From the NCBI RefSeq assembly GCF_900096895.1, contig NZ_FMYO01000005.1:62001-126000 (forward strand): a stretch of DNA of 64,000 nucleotides, read 5' to 3'. Positions 8,428-17,091 of this stretch are shown in pieces (position 1 is the stretch's first letter; the number at the start of each line of letters is the position of its first letter). Both the position numbers and the translations under genes were made by a program. This DNA comes from Acinetobacter kookii. GTDB lineage: Bacteria; Pseudomonadota; Gammaproteobacteria; Pseudomonadales; Moraxellaceae. A model generated the notes under the pieces. It was not told the origin of the DNA, ran no database searches, and was given only the letters and a program-made list of their open reading frames with translations.

Positions 8428-8437
8428 TCTGCTAGAG
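8428..8437. repeat. Right target-site duplication of the MITE, containing the pmrB stop codon
   Basis: TCTGCTAGAG. Its internal CTA (8432-8434) is the TAG stop of pmrB on the minus strand, so the duplication preserved the end of the gene. Confidence 0.85.
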
Positions 8438-9742
8438 TGGCAATTGCACATTAACCTGCAAGCCACCCAGGCTTGCACTCCTGGAAAATGAAAGTTTGCC
8501 GCCGAGCCGTTCTGTGGCTTTATCCACAATAGACAGCCCCAGACCACTGCCTATTTCCAGATGATGATGGACACGATAAAAACGCTTAAGAATTTGCTCA
8601 TACAGTTCGGGAGAAATTCCGGGTCCACTGTCTTCGACCTGAATCATGGCAAAACCCGCCTGCTCAAATACCGACACATTAATCACCCCCTGATTGGGCG
8701 TGTATTTAATCGCGTTATCAATCAGGTTATAAATAATGGAATGTACCGCAGATTCCTGGCAATGCAGCAGGACGTCTTCCTGACGTTCCATACCCAAGTC
8801 AATTTCTTTTTGCATGGCCAGATGAACGAGCTGTTCTACGCAATTTACTGCGACCTGATTCAGTAAAAACTGCTGTTTGGTTTCGACCTCCAGAATTGAA
8901 GCATCCTGTTTTGCCAGACTCAGCAGCTGGCTGACCAAATGCTGAATCCGGATTAATCCTTTGCTGAGATTCTGTAGTTCCTGAGCATCTGGAAACTGTT
9001 TTAACAGAATTTGCATCTGTAAATTCAATGCAGTGATAGGCGTGCGCAGCTCATGTGCTGCATCAGCAATAAACTGCCGCTGTTCCTGCTGTGCAGAGGA
9101 AATCCGTTCAAACAGATGATTCATTTCCATAATGGTCGGCACAATTTCAAGGGGATAAGTATTCGACTCAATGGGACTTAACTCTTCCGAACCACGTTGT
9201 GCCAATTCTGCTTTAAAGTCATCCAGAGGCTGCAGGCTGCGGCTAATAATCCAGCTCAGTCCCCAGATGATAAAGGGCATGAACAGTAAATAAGGAATAA
9301 ACATACTGCCGGCAAGTTCCAGGGCCAAATGCTGCCGTGTCGATTGCTGCTGGCTCACCTGAATCTGGTAATGCTCTAAAGGCAAAATGTAAGTATGCCA
9401 AACCCCTTGTGCCGTTTTATGGGTATAAAATCCTGCTTTTTTCACAGGATGCACCAACAAATTCAGGGCATGGGTTTTATGTTCTGCATTTGCATAAGAC
9501 CAGACATCGACAAACAGGTCTTCTTCATGATAATGCTTAGCCTGATCAAACTGGCTTTGCACCGGTTCAGGATCATGCTGCGCGACGCGTTCTGCCAGAT
9601 TCTGCATCTGCGCATCTAAGACTTCGTTAATTTCTTGCAGTGCAATGCGGTAAGCAGAAAAAATCAGCAAGCAGCCCAGGGCAATACTAAAAACCGAAAC
9701 ATAAATAATCAGGCGTTTTTTTAATGAATACTGTGACTGCAC
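8432..9742 (-). CDS. pmrB: Sensor histidine kinase PmrB
   Basis: 436 aa inner-membrane sensor. Two transmembrane segments (about 11-33 and 147-167) enclose a periplasmic sensor domain. Then come a linker, the H-box FIADAAHELRTP with phospho-accepting His230, the N-box NLIDNAIKYTP, and the G-boxes DSGPGIS and GSGLGLSIV. The gene starts with GTG at 9742 behind an AAGG site; no upstream ATG exists in frame. It is last in the pmrC-pmrA-pmrB operon, 39 bp after pmrA. In Acinetobacter, PmrB controls phosphoethanolamine modification of lipid A and polymyxin susceptibility. A MITE abuts its stop codon without altering the protein. Confidence 0.88.
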   Translation of the reverse strand: MQSQYSLKKRLIIYVSVFSIALGCLLIFSAYRIALQEINEVLDAQMQNLAERVAQHDPEPVQSQFDQAKHYHEEDLFVDVWSYANAEHKTHALNLLVHPVKKAGFYTHKTAQGVWHTYILPLEHYQIQVSQQQSTRQHLALELAGSMFIPYLLFMPFIIWGLSWIISRSLQPLDDFKAELAQRGSEELSPIESNTYPLEIVPTIMEMNHLFERISSAQQEQRQFIADAAHELRTPITALNLQMQILLKQFPDAQELQNLSKGLIRIQHLVSQLLSLAKQDASILEVETKQQFLLNQVAVNCVEQLVHLAMQKEIDLGMERQEDVLLHCQESAVHSIIYNLIDNAIKYTPNQGVINVSVFEQAGFAMIQVEDSGPGISPELYEQILKRFYRVHHHLEIGSGLGLSIVDKATERLGGKLSFSRSASLGGLQVNVQLPL

Positions 9743-9781
9743 CAGTGGCTGACCTTCTAGCTGATTTTATGGTTGTCTGAT

Positions 9782-10459
9782 TTATAATTGTCCCAGTCGG
9801 TAACCTAAGCCGCGAATGGTGCAAATGAAATCTTTACCGAGTTTGGCACGTAAATGATGCACATACACTTCAATGGTATTGCTGCTGACTTCGCTATCCA
9901 GATCATACAATTTATCTTCTAAATTGGCTTTAGAAAATATCTTGTTCGGATGACTGACCAAGGGAATCAGAATTGCCCATTCACGATTGGACAGGTCAAT
10001 ATATTGCCCCTTGAACTTGGCAATGTGCTGTTCGACATCCAGCGTGAGTTCGCCATAACTTAAAATTTGCGGGTTGTCCTGCAGCGCAGACTCTGCCCCG
10101 CTACGACGTAACAAAGCATGGATACGGGCCAACAGTTCATCAAACTCATAGGGCTTGATCAGATAGTCATCTGCCCCGCTATTCAATCCATCCACCCGGT
10201 TTTGCAGTTGATCCCGTGCTGAAATAATCAGTACAGGTAAAGCGGGCCACTGCTGGCGAATCTGTTTCAGCACCTGCATGCCATCCATCATCGGCAGGCC
10301 CAGATCGAGCAGGACGATATCAAACTTTTCCTGTATGAGCTTTTTTAAACCGTCAATTCCGTTGTTGACCCATTCCACATCAAATTGCTGATATTTCAGC
10401 AAAGTCATGCTGGATTCAGCAATCATGAAATCATCTTCAATGATCAATATTTTAGCCAT
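9782..10459 (-). CDS. pmrA: Response regulator PmrA
   Basis: 225 aa OmpR/QseB-type regulator. The receiver domain has the acidic pocket (IIEDD at 6-10), phospho-accepting Asp52 in LLDLGLPMMDG, and the conserved Thr/Ser and Lys (SARD, IKPYEFDEL). The C-terminal winged helix (about 125-222) includes VYVHHLRAKLG and the typical IRGLGYRL ending. It follows pmrC by 9 bp and precedes pmrB by 39 bp in one operon. Its predicted binding site occurs before pmrC and again before the PAP2 gene, so autoregulation and a local regulon are likely. Confidence 0.9.
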   Translation of the reverse strand: MAKILIIEDDFMIAESSMTLLKYQQFDVEWVNNGIDGLKKLIQEKFDIVLLDLGLPMMDGMQVLKQIRQQWPALPVLIISARDQLQNRVDGLNSGADDYLIKPYEFDELLARIHALLRRSGAESALQDNPQILSYGELTLDVEQHIAKFKGQYIDLSNREWAILIPLVSHPNKIFSKANLEDKLYDLDSEVSSNTIEVYVHHLRAKLGKDFICTIRGLGYRLGQL

Positions 10460-10468
10460 GCTTTAAAC

Positions 10469-12136
10469 TCATACCTTCTTTGTTGACTGACAGTGCTGCA
10501 ACATATTTTTTTGTTCATCAATGGTTTGGGTTTTCACATCCAGTAAACTTAACAGACTCGGGAACAAATTATCCTGACTTAATTCTTTGCTTTTTTGCTG
10601 GGCTAAGCAAGTGATTTGCGCAGAATTTTGTGCAGTCCATTCAGGAGAAAACCACATCAGCATGGGAACATGGGTTTGTTGGGTCGGCGCAATCGCATAA
10701 GGCGAGCCATGTAAATACAAGCCATGTTCTCCTGTCGATTCACCATGATCGGACAGATACCAGAATCCGGTTTGATAAGCACTATTGCCTTTTAACACCT
10801 GAATGAGCGAACTCAAAACATGGTCGGTATATACAATCGAATTATCATAACTATTCAACAATTCTGTACGGCTGCAACCTTGAATTGCATTGCTATCGCA
10901 ACTCGGCTTAAAAGGCTGGAAGGGTGCTTTGGAACGCTGATAATAAGCAGGTCCGTGACTGCCCATCTGATGCAGGACAATTAAACGTGGGGTCTTGTCG
11001 GTTTCAGGAATTGCAGCCAGATAGCTTTTTAAACTGTCCACCAGAATTTCATCATAACAGTCCCCATCTTTCGCACACCATTTATCTTTGAGCTGTTGCG
11101 GAATCTGATACTGTTCAACCCGGTCACAGGCACCTTTACAACCCGAGTTATTATCCATCCAGGTCACTTTATAGCCGGCACGCTGTGCGATATCGAGCAG
11201 TCCTTCACGGTGACTGGCCAACTGTTCGTCATAATCTTCACGCGGCATGCCAGAGAACATGCAGGGTACCGACACGGCGGTTGCAGTACCGCATGAACTC
11301 ACCTGACTGAAATTAATAATGTCCAGTTTAGAGAGTTCAGGATTGGTATTTTTGACATAGCCATTCAATGAAAAACTTTCTGCACGGGCTGTTTCACCCA
11401 CCACCAACACCATGAGCTTCGGTTTAGCCTGCTCATTGACGGGCTGAAGCAAATGAGCATCTTCCCCATACTGAATTAAAGGCAAATTCTTTTTGGGTGC
11501 CGATTTGTGGTAATACGATAGGGTCGATGCGATGGCATTTTGTGGAGAAATCATGCCTTTCAAATCACGATGTTCCCGAAAAATTGCTGCATAATCAACA
11601 TAAAAAACAAATAATAAACCACCGACCAGCAGCAACGAAGCAACGCCATTCAATAGCTTTTTAATGATTTTGCGAGGCAAAGATTCAGCTTTAATCCGAA
11701 CCAGACTGATAAAAAGGAGAGGAAACACAACAAAAGCAGCTGTCCACAATACAAACTGTAGAGATAGTAAATCGCCGACCTCACGGGCATCGGTTTGCAT
11801 CATGTTTTGAATTTGCTCGGGGGAAATGACCACGCCAAGACTATTGACAAAATATGCCGTAAAACCGCCCACCACCAAAAAGATGGAGGCAAAGATTTTG
11901 GCATTCCATTTCCACTGGATCAGCTGAAAAATCAGGTTATAGGCAGCCACAATCACCAGTACCGTTGCCATTAAAAACAGATAGGCTTTCGGACCCTGGT
12001 AGGGAGTCAAACTCTGGATTTTCTGAAAAAATGCAAAATTTAAAATCGCGCCCAGCCAGATCGCCAGCAACACATTAAACTGGCTTAATGAAATCGGCTT
12101 TATCTTATCGCGTATGGGACTGATGATATTTGACAT
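10469..12136 (-). CDS. eptA: Lipid A phosphoethanolamine transferase PmrC/EptA
   Basis: 555 aa inner-membrane enzyme that transfers phosphoethanolamine from phosphatidylethanolamine to lipid A phosphates on the periplasmic face. Five N-terminal transmembrane helices (about 20-180) are followed by a sulfatase-fold domain. The metal ligand Glu248 lies in GETARAESF, the nucleophile Thr284 in SCGTATAVS, and the metal ligands in SDHGESTGEHGLYLHG. Cysteines suited to disulfides are present (GCKGAC, KWCAKDGDC). Length and gene order match Acinetobacter pmrC. A PmrA box lies about 50-65 bp upstream of the start. Confidence 0.9.
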   Translation of the reverse strand: MSNIISPIRDKIKPISLSQFNVLLAIWLGAILNFAFFQKIQSLTPYQGPKAYLFLMATVLVIVAAYNLIFQLIQWKWNAKIFASIFLVVGGFTAYFVNSLGVVISPEQIQNMMQTDAREVGDLLSLQFVLWTAAFVVFPLLFISLVRIKAESLPRKIIKKLLNGVASLLLVGGLLFVFYVDYAAIFREHRDLKGMISPQNAIASTLSYYHKSAPKKNLPLIQYGEDAHLLQPVNEQAKPKLMVLVVGETARAESFSLNGYVKNTNPELSKLDIINFSQVSSCGTATAVSVPCMFSGMPREDYDEQLASHREGLLDIAQRAGYKVTWMDNNSGCKGACDRVEQYQIPQQLKDKWCAKDGDCYDEILVDSLKSYLAAIPETDKTPRLIVLHQMGSHGPAYYQRSKAPFQPFKPSCDSNAIQGCSRTELLNSYDNSIVYTDHVLSSLIQVLKGNSAYQTGFWYLSDHGESTGEHGLYLHGSPYAIAPTQQTHVPMLMWFSPEWTAQNSAQITCLAQQKSKELSQDNLFPSLLSLLDVKTQTIDEQKNMLQHCQSTKKV

Positions 12137-12183
12137 GACTTTGGGCTAATCTTTTTACTGATGCCTTAATCTAAAATACCAAA

Positions 12184-12200
12184 CTTAAAATTCACTTAAT
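12184..12200 (-). promoter_or_regulatory. PmrA box of the pmrCAB operon
   Basis: Read on the minus strand: ATTAAG-TGAAT-TTTAAG, two direct hexamers with 5-nt spacing. A -10-like TAGATT begins 10 bp downstream, as at the PAP2 gene. Confidence 0.7.
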
Positions 12201-12214
12201 ATAAAAAAAGTAAT

Positions 12215-12241
12215 AAAAAAGGCGATGTTAAACATCGCCTT
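12215..12241 (-). terminator. Intrinsic terminator of the porin gene
   Basis: Stem GGCGATGTT / AACATCGCC (12221-12229 and 12231-12239). On the minus strand it is followed by a run of six T. It insulates the porin from pmrC. Confidence 0.85.
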
Positions 12242-12263
12242 TTAGAATACAACAACTGACAGA

Positions 12264-13373
12264 TTAGAATTTATATTCCAATCCTGTACCCACTACAGGT
12301 TGTTTGGTTTCAAGATCACCTTGTTCAAGAGTCAAGTAACCTGCATAACCATAAGCTTTCACCTGTTTGTTAAATGCATAGTCGGCACCGACAAAAATCT
12401 GTTGCGCATCAAAATCTGATTTTGCTGATTTAAAGCTGGTTGTATTTTGGCTATATTGCGCTTTTACTGTCCAAGCCTTAGCTGTCGGCAGATTATATTC
12501 TGCACCCAACAACCAGCCTTGTGAATCATCAATATCTGCTGCGGCTAGCTCATTGCCGGCTGCATCTTCTACTTCAGAAGTTTGATAAAGTGCTTTTAAT
12601 GCCAAACCACCATCAATATTTACACGGCCAATCGCACGAAGTGTATTCGCTGCAGCAAAAATAGAAGTTCTATCACCCAATTCACTTTGCTTTGTATTTA
12701 AAAAACCTACACCAGCAAAATTACTTGGAATTGCTTTGTCATACGCAATACCCGCCACAACCACCGGGCTGTCATATACTACAGATGCAGACCATGCGTC
12801 GCCTAAACCACGCCCGGCAGTTTTAGAAGCACCGTTACCCTTCGCAATGCCTGAAGCTTCGCCAGAAGCCAATAATGCATTTACTTTAATGGCACCTGTA
12901 GGCAAGGCAATTGCCGGAGATTCATAAATAACCGCATTCGATATACGGGCTTCACCAGTCATAATCCCTGTAACATCAGCCTTGTTTGCAACGTAGTTAT
13001 TGAATGTATCAACTGGGCTTGAAAGCTGTTTAAGCGGAGTATCATGTGCACCCACTTTTAAAGTACCGAGCTGAGCATCTTTTAAACCGACAAAACGGTT
13101 ACGCGTAGTCCAGTCTGTACTATCACCATCTGCGCTGAGACCCCATTCAATTGCATAAACTGCGTTTAGACGATCGTTCAGTTTTTCTTCACCCTTTAAA
13201 CCAATGAAAGAGCTATTAGAACTGACTTCTACTACATCTTTATCCGAAGTATTGGCATTGTCTTCTGGCAAGTAATCAATACTTGCATCAATTTCCCCAT
13301 AAAGAGTTGGTGCTGCAAAAGTTGGTGCAGCCAGTAGGCTTAATGCAATCGCTGCTGCTAATTTGGTTTTCAT
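12264..13373 (-). CDS. Outer-membrane general porin
   Basis: 369 aa from the ATG at 13373, where a clean Sec signal peptide begins (MKTKLAAAIALSLLAAPTFA, cleavage after AFA-A). The upstream frame to 13415 is an artefact. The mature part begins APTLYGEIDASIDY, shows alternating amphipathic strands and RNRFVGLK-type segments of Gram-negative 16-strand trimeric porins, and ends with Phe (GLEYKF), the BAM recognition signal. It probably passes small hydrophilic solutes; specificity is unknown. It is a monocistronic unit with its own terminator, 118 bp downstream of the MFS gene. Confidence 0.82.
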   Translation of the reverse strand: MKTKLAAAIALSLLAAPTFAAPTLYGEIDASIDYLPEDNANTSDKDVVEVSSNSSFIGLKGEEKLNDRLNAVYAIEWGLSADGDSTDWTTRNRFVGLKDAQLGTLKVGAHDTPLKQLSSPVDTFNNYVANKADVTGIMTGEARISNAVIYESPAIALPTGAIKVNALLASGEASGIAKGNGASKTAGRGLGDAWSASVVYDSPVVVAGIAYDKAIPSNFAGVGFLNTKQSELGDRTSIFAAANTLRAIGRVNIDGGLALKALYQTSEVEDAAGNELAAADIDDSQGWLLGAEYNLPTAKAWTVKAQYSQNTTSFKSAKSDFDAQQIFVGADYAFNKQVKAYGYAGYLTLEQGDLETKQPVVGTGLEYKF

Positions 13374-13491
13374 TTCAATAGTCCATTGGTTTATTTTGTA
13401 ACAAATCATACACAAAGGATTTATGTTACAAAATCATTAATTTTATATTTATATATAATTTTTAATAATTTAGCCTTATCAAATAGTCAAA

Positions 13492-14751
13492 TTATTGATT
13501 TGTTAAGTTTTTATTACATTGTTTAAAATATTTTATCCATCGGAAAATTGTCCACAAACATAAAATCGCAATCAAAGTAATAATGATGAGATAATTTCCA
13601 TAGCCTAAACGATCGGCAAAAATCCCGCTTAGGCTATACAGCCCCCCGCTCACGGTGGCCATCAACGCCACCTGAAAAGTGAAATCTGTTCCTGCCAAAT
13701 GTTTGCGGCTGTATTGCATGACCAGAGTCAGCATCACCACCAACAGCATGGCGGAAATCATGTCCTCAGCGGCATTAATCAGATAGATCAGCCAGGTTTC
13801 AATAGGACCTTGTGCCTCATATTGAAGGGCTAGCCAGGCATAGGCAGCCAGACTGAAAATTTTCAAAATAGAAAACCCGACTAAGGCATGTTCACGGGAA
13901 ACATACTTCAGGCTGAACCCTGCCAGCCCTGCACCGATGAGCGCAGCCACAGCGCCCAGCATGGTCACATAAATGCCAATCTGGGAAAATGTCAGTCCTA
14001 AATCGACCATTAAGGGTTTCAGCAAAGGCCCGGCTAAACCATCGGCAATCTTAAATGTGATAAGGACTGTGAACCATGCAGCAAGACTTTGCTCTTGATA
14101 AAAATAAGTCAGATAATCTTTTATTTTTTGCCAGCGAAATGTTTCTGCTTGGGTACTGGACGGCGTATGCTTTAATCGTTGCGGTTCTTTCAGCCATAAA
14201 ATGGGTAAAGTATTCAGCAGCACCAGTCCCGCCAAGATTAAAAATGTGCTTTGCCAGTCCAGCCAGTCCAGTGCCCATAAAATGGCCCCTCCACCGACAA
14301 TAAAGCCCAGTCGGGAGCCAATGACCTGAAAGGTATTGCCCCAATGTTGCTGCTGACTGTTCAGCAGATTGACCGCCAGGCCATCGGTGGCAATATCCTG
14401 GGTGGCACCAACCAGATTCATGCTCAGTAAGGCAATAAAAAAGACCAGTAAATACTCAGGCTGGTTTAAAGCCTGAATCGGCAGGAAAGACAAGCCAGCC
14501 AGTACCAGCACACTCAACAACTGGGTCGGAATAATCCAGCTACGGTAATGGCCAAAACGGTCAACCCAGGGCGCCCAGAAAATTTTAATCGACCAGGGCA
14601 ACATCAATAAGCCAAAACCGCCAATATGTGCCAGCGATACCCCTTGGGCACGTAAAATCACCGGTAAAGCATGGGTCATAAAACCGACGGGTAAACCTTG
14701 GGCCCAATATAAAGAGAACAACAATAGATAGATGTTACGTGTACTCGGCAT
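13492..14751 (-). CDS. MFS transporter (AmpG/RhtX-like)
   Basis: 419 aa with about twelve hydrophobic segments. The start YLLLFSLYWAQGLPVGFMTHALPVILR and the motif GATQDIATDGLAVNLL (about 122-140) are typical of the branch of the major facilitator superfamily that contains the muropeptide permease AmpG and the siderophore transporter RhtX/FptX. I cannot separate those roles: no peptidoglycan-recycling or siderophore genes adjoin it. The ATG at 14751 has an AGGG site 7 nt upstream. It is divergent from the acyltransferase gene across a 146-bp promoter region. Confidence 0.72.
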   Translation of the reverse strand: MPSTRNIYLLLFSLYWAQGLPVGFMTHALPVILRAQGVSLAHIGGFGLLMLPWSIKIFWAPWVDRFGHYRSWIIPTQLLSVLVLAGLSFLPIQALNQPEYLLVFFIALLSMNLVGATQDIATDGLAVNLLNSQQQHWGNTFQVIGSRLGFIVGGGAILWALDWLDWQSTFLILAGLVLLNTLPILWLKEPQRLKHTPSSTQAETFRWQKIKDYLTYFYQEQSLAAWFTVLITFKIADGLAGPLLKPLMVDLGLTFSQIGIYVTMLGAVAALIGAGLAGFSLKYVSREHALVGFSILKIFSLAAYAWLALQYEAQGPIETWLIYLINAAEDMISAMLLVVMLTLVMQYSRKHLAGTDFTFQVALMATVSGGLYSLSGIFADRLGYGNYLIIITLIAILCLWTIFRWIKYFKQCNKNLTNQ

Positions 14752-14897
14752 AGTGTGCCCTTAGGGTCAAAAACTGGATTGACTATTTTGATCAGGCAAG
14801 CTGAATGATGCTTTACATTTTGCCAATGAATCTTATTTTACAAAAGCTTAACATATTTAAAAGTCTATAGATTTGCCGGGAAATTCCATACAGCACC

Positions 14898-15524
14898 ATG
14901 ACTCAACACTTTCCGACCTTGCCCGATCAAGTGCCTGCCCGTAGTGGTCACTTAAGCCGAAATATTTTCAAAAAATTATTTCTGGCTCAAGGCTGGAGTT
15001 TTGAAGGTGAATTTCCCAACCTGCCGAAAGCGGTCGCCATTATCTCTCCGCATACCTCGAATATTGATGCCTGGCATGGTTTTGCCGCACTGCTTGGGCT
15101 GGGCATCAAGATCACGGTTTTTGGCAAACACACCCTATTCAACACCCCGCTGAAACCCTTACTGGAATGGATTGGCGTGATTCCGGTCAATCGCAGTATC
15201 CAGCAAGGCACGACTCAGCAAATTATCGACTTCATCAATACGCAACAGCAGATCTGGGTCGGTATGGCACCGGAAGGAACGCGCAAACAGGCCGAATCGT
15301 TTAGAAGTGGTTTTTACCGCATTGCCGTGGGTGCCCATATCCCGATTGTGATGTTTTCACTGGATTATAAAAACAAGGCGATACACTGCCTGGGCGTGTT
15401 TCAGCCCACAGGAAATTATGAACAGGATGTAGAACAAATTCTGGATCACTATACCGGAAAATTTTCTCCCAAAAATCCGGGCTGGTTAGCCAAGCCTTTA
15501 CAAAATCGTTTAAAAAACAACTAG
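14898..15524 (+). CDS. PlsC-type 1-acylglycerol-3-phosphate acyltransferase-like protein
   Basis: 208 aa. The acyltransferase block is present with an H-x4-D box written HTSNIDAW (about 53-60), and the second block reads APEGTRKQAESFRSGFY (about 122-138). It lacks an obvious N-terminal membrane span and is shorter than PlsC (about 240 aa), so it may be a peripheral, specialised acyltransferase acting on lysophospholipid or a related acceptor. It stands alone, 63 bp ahead of the patatin lipoprotein gene. The possible lipid link between these two neighbours is inference. Confidence 0.78.
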   Translation: MTQHFPTLPDQVPARSGHLSRNIFKKLFLAQGWSFEGEFPNLPKAVAIISPHTSNIDAWHGFAALLGLGIKITVFGKHTLFNTPLKPLLEWIGVIPVNRSIQQGTTQQIIDFINTQQQIWVGMAPEGTRKQAESFRSGFYRIAVGAHIPIVMFSLDYKNKAIHCLGVFQPTGNYEQDVEQILDHYTGKFSPKNPGWLAKPLQNRLKNN

Positions 15525-15587
15525 CCAAACATAAAATTATTTGCTGTGATGTGTGCAACATTGTCTATTTGATGTTCAATTTCAACC

Positions 15588-16505
15588 ATGAAACTTGCAC
15601 ACTATTCCTGTATTGGCTTACTTGGGCTGAGCCTGATTGGCTGTGATAAAACCACCAAAACACCACCACAAACCACAACCATCAAGGCCCGTGAACCTGT
15701 GGTTGCCATTGCGCTCGGGGGTGGCGGTGCCAAAGGATTTGCCCATATCGGGGTGCTGAAAGTTTTAGAATCGCATGGCATTAAACCTAAAATCGTGACC
15801 GGGACCAGTGCAGGCAGTTTTGTCGGCAGCATTTATGCCAGTGGTAAAACACCCTATCAACTACAGCAAATTGCACTGACGTTAAAAGAATCGGATATCC
15901 GTGATTTAACCTTCAACAGCCAAGGTGTGGTGCAGGGTCAAAAATTGCAGAATTACGTGAACAAGCACATTGCAAATAAACCGATTGAACAATTTCCGAT
16001 TCGCTTTGCCGCTGTTGCAACCCGTCTGGACACCGGCACTAAAGCTGAATTTATTAAAGGCAATGCCGGTCAGGCCGTGCGTGCTTCCTGCAGTATTCCG
16101 AATGTGTTTGTTCCTGCCACCATTGGCGGGAAACAGTATGTTGATGGGGGGCTGGTCAGTCCGATTCCGGTGAAAACCGCAAAGGCCATGGGGGCCGATA
16201 TTGTCATTGCCGTGGATATTTCGGCACGTCCGGCCGGCAATAAACCGATGAACATGTGGGGTCTGCTGGACCAGACCATTAATATTATGGGTCAGCAAAG
16301 TATTAATGAAGAACTGAATCAGGCCAGTGTGATCATTCAGCCTAAAGTGGGACATTTAGGCACGCTGGATTTAAAAGCCAGTCATGAATCCATTCTGGAA
16401 GGCGAAAAAGCGGCCCAGCTGAAAATTATCTCGATTGATAAGGCGATTAGCGATTTTAAAAAGTCACCCGCAGCGTTTAGACCTGCGCCAAAATCCAGAA
16501 TTTAA
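15588..16505 (+). CDS. Patatin-like phospholipase lipoprotein (RssA/NTE family)
   Basis: 305 aa. A lipoprotein signal with lipobox L-I-G-C predicts lipidation at Cys19. The patatin catalytic core is complete: oxyanion loop GGGGAKGFAH (about 44-53), nucleophile Ser74 in GTSAG, and the dyad Asp186 in VDGG. Such enzymes hydrolyse acyl esters of phospholipids; a lipidated form would act in the periplasm or outer membrane. An intrinsic terminator with a 14-bp stem follows. Confidence 0.85.
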   Translation: MKLAHYSCIGLLGLSLIGCDKTTKTPPQTTTIKAREPVVAIALGGGGAKGFAHIGVLKVLESHGIKPKIVTGTSAGSFVGSIYASGKTPYQLQQIALTLKESDIRDLTFNSQGVVQGQKLQNYVNKHIANKPIEQFPIRFAAVATRLDTGTKAEFIKGNAGQAVRASCSIPNVFVPATIGGKQYVDGGLVSPIPVKTAKAMGADIVIAVDISARPAGNKPMNMWGLLDQTINIMGQQSINEELNQASVIIQPKVGHLGTLDLKASHESILEGEKAAQLKIISIDKAISDFKKSPAAFRPAPKSRI

Positions 16506-16546
16506 AATTTATGCTTTTTTAATATTCAAAGACTTATTCATCTGCT

Positions 16547-16586
16547 AAATTGATATAGACAGTTAGTCGTCTATATCAATTTTTAC
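16547..16586 (+). terminator. Hairpin terminator of the patatin gene
   Basis: Perfect 14-bp stem (16547-16560 with 16569-16582), an 8-nt loop and a short T-rich tail. It lies 41 bp after the stop. It overlaps the leader of the next gene, which starts only 18 nt after its tail, so it may also modulate that gene. Confidence 0.75.
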
Positions 16587-16603
16587 AATACACGAGTAGA
16601 TGT

Positions 16604-17077
16604 ATGGAATTTGTTCTAGAACCTTGGCACTGGTTTGTATTGGGTATTTTACTCATGCTCTCCGAATTGGCCCTGCCCGCTTTTGCTGCCTTATGGTTTG
16701 GTATCGGTGCCATTATGGTCGGGGTTTTATACTGGATGTTTCCGATGATGGGTTTCACTACCCAGATTGTCACCTGGATTATCCTGTCTGTGCTATGCAC
16801 CTTGTTGTGGTTCAAGTTTATCAAACCGCTTTCCATTGATAAAACCAAAGCCGGATTATCCCGTGAAGCCACGATCGGTCAGGTCGGCATGGTGATTCAA
16901 ATCCATTTGCAACATGACCTGATTACGGTACGTTTTCCAATGCCTGTGTTGGGTTCAGATGAATGGAATTGCCGTACTTTAGCGCCGGTACACGTTGGAG
17001 ACCGGGTTCGTGTGGTCGAAATTTCGGGTAATGATCTGGTGGTTAAACCCCATAATCCCAATAACGAAAATATATAA
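16604..17077 (+). CDS. NfeD-family membrane protein
   Basis: 157 aa. Two to three transmembrane segments lie in the first 75 residues (WFVLGILLMLSELALPAFAALWFGIGA), followed by a soluble C-terminal OB-fold (about 85-150: IGQVGMVIQ ... GDRVRVVEISGNDLVV). NfeD proteins pair with SPFH/stomatin proteins, and here the SPFH gene starts 14 bp downstream, giving a classic two-gene operon. This is the short NfeD1b-type form without a ClpP-like protease domain. It likely helps organise inner-membrane protein complexes or quality control; the precise role is unknown. Confidence 0.85.
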   Translation: MEFVLEPWHWFVLGILLMLSELALPAFAALWFGIGAIMVGVLYWMFPMMGFTTQIVTWIILSVLCTLLWFKFIKPLSIDKTKAGLSREATIGQVGMVIQIHLQHDLITVRFPMPVLGSDEWNCRTLAPVHVGDRVRVVEISGNDLVVKPHNPNNENI

Positions 17078-17091
17078 ACTGAGGAAATAAC

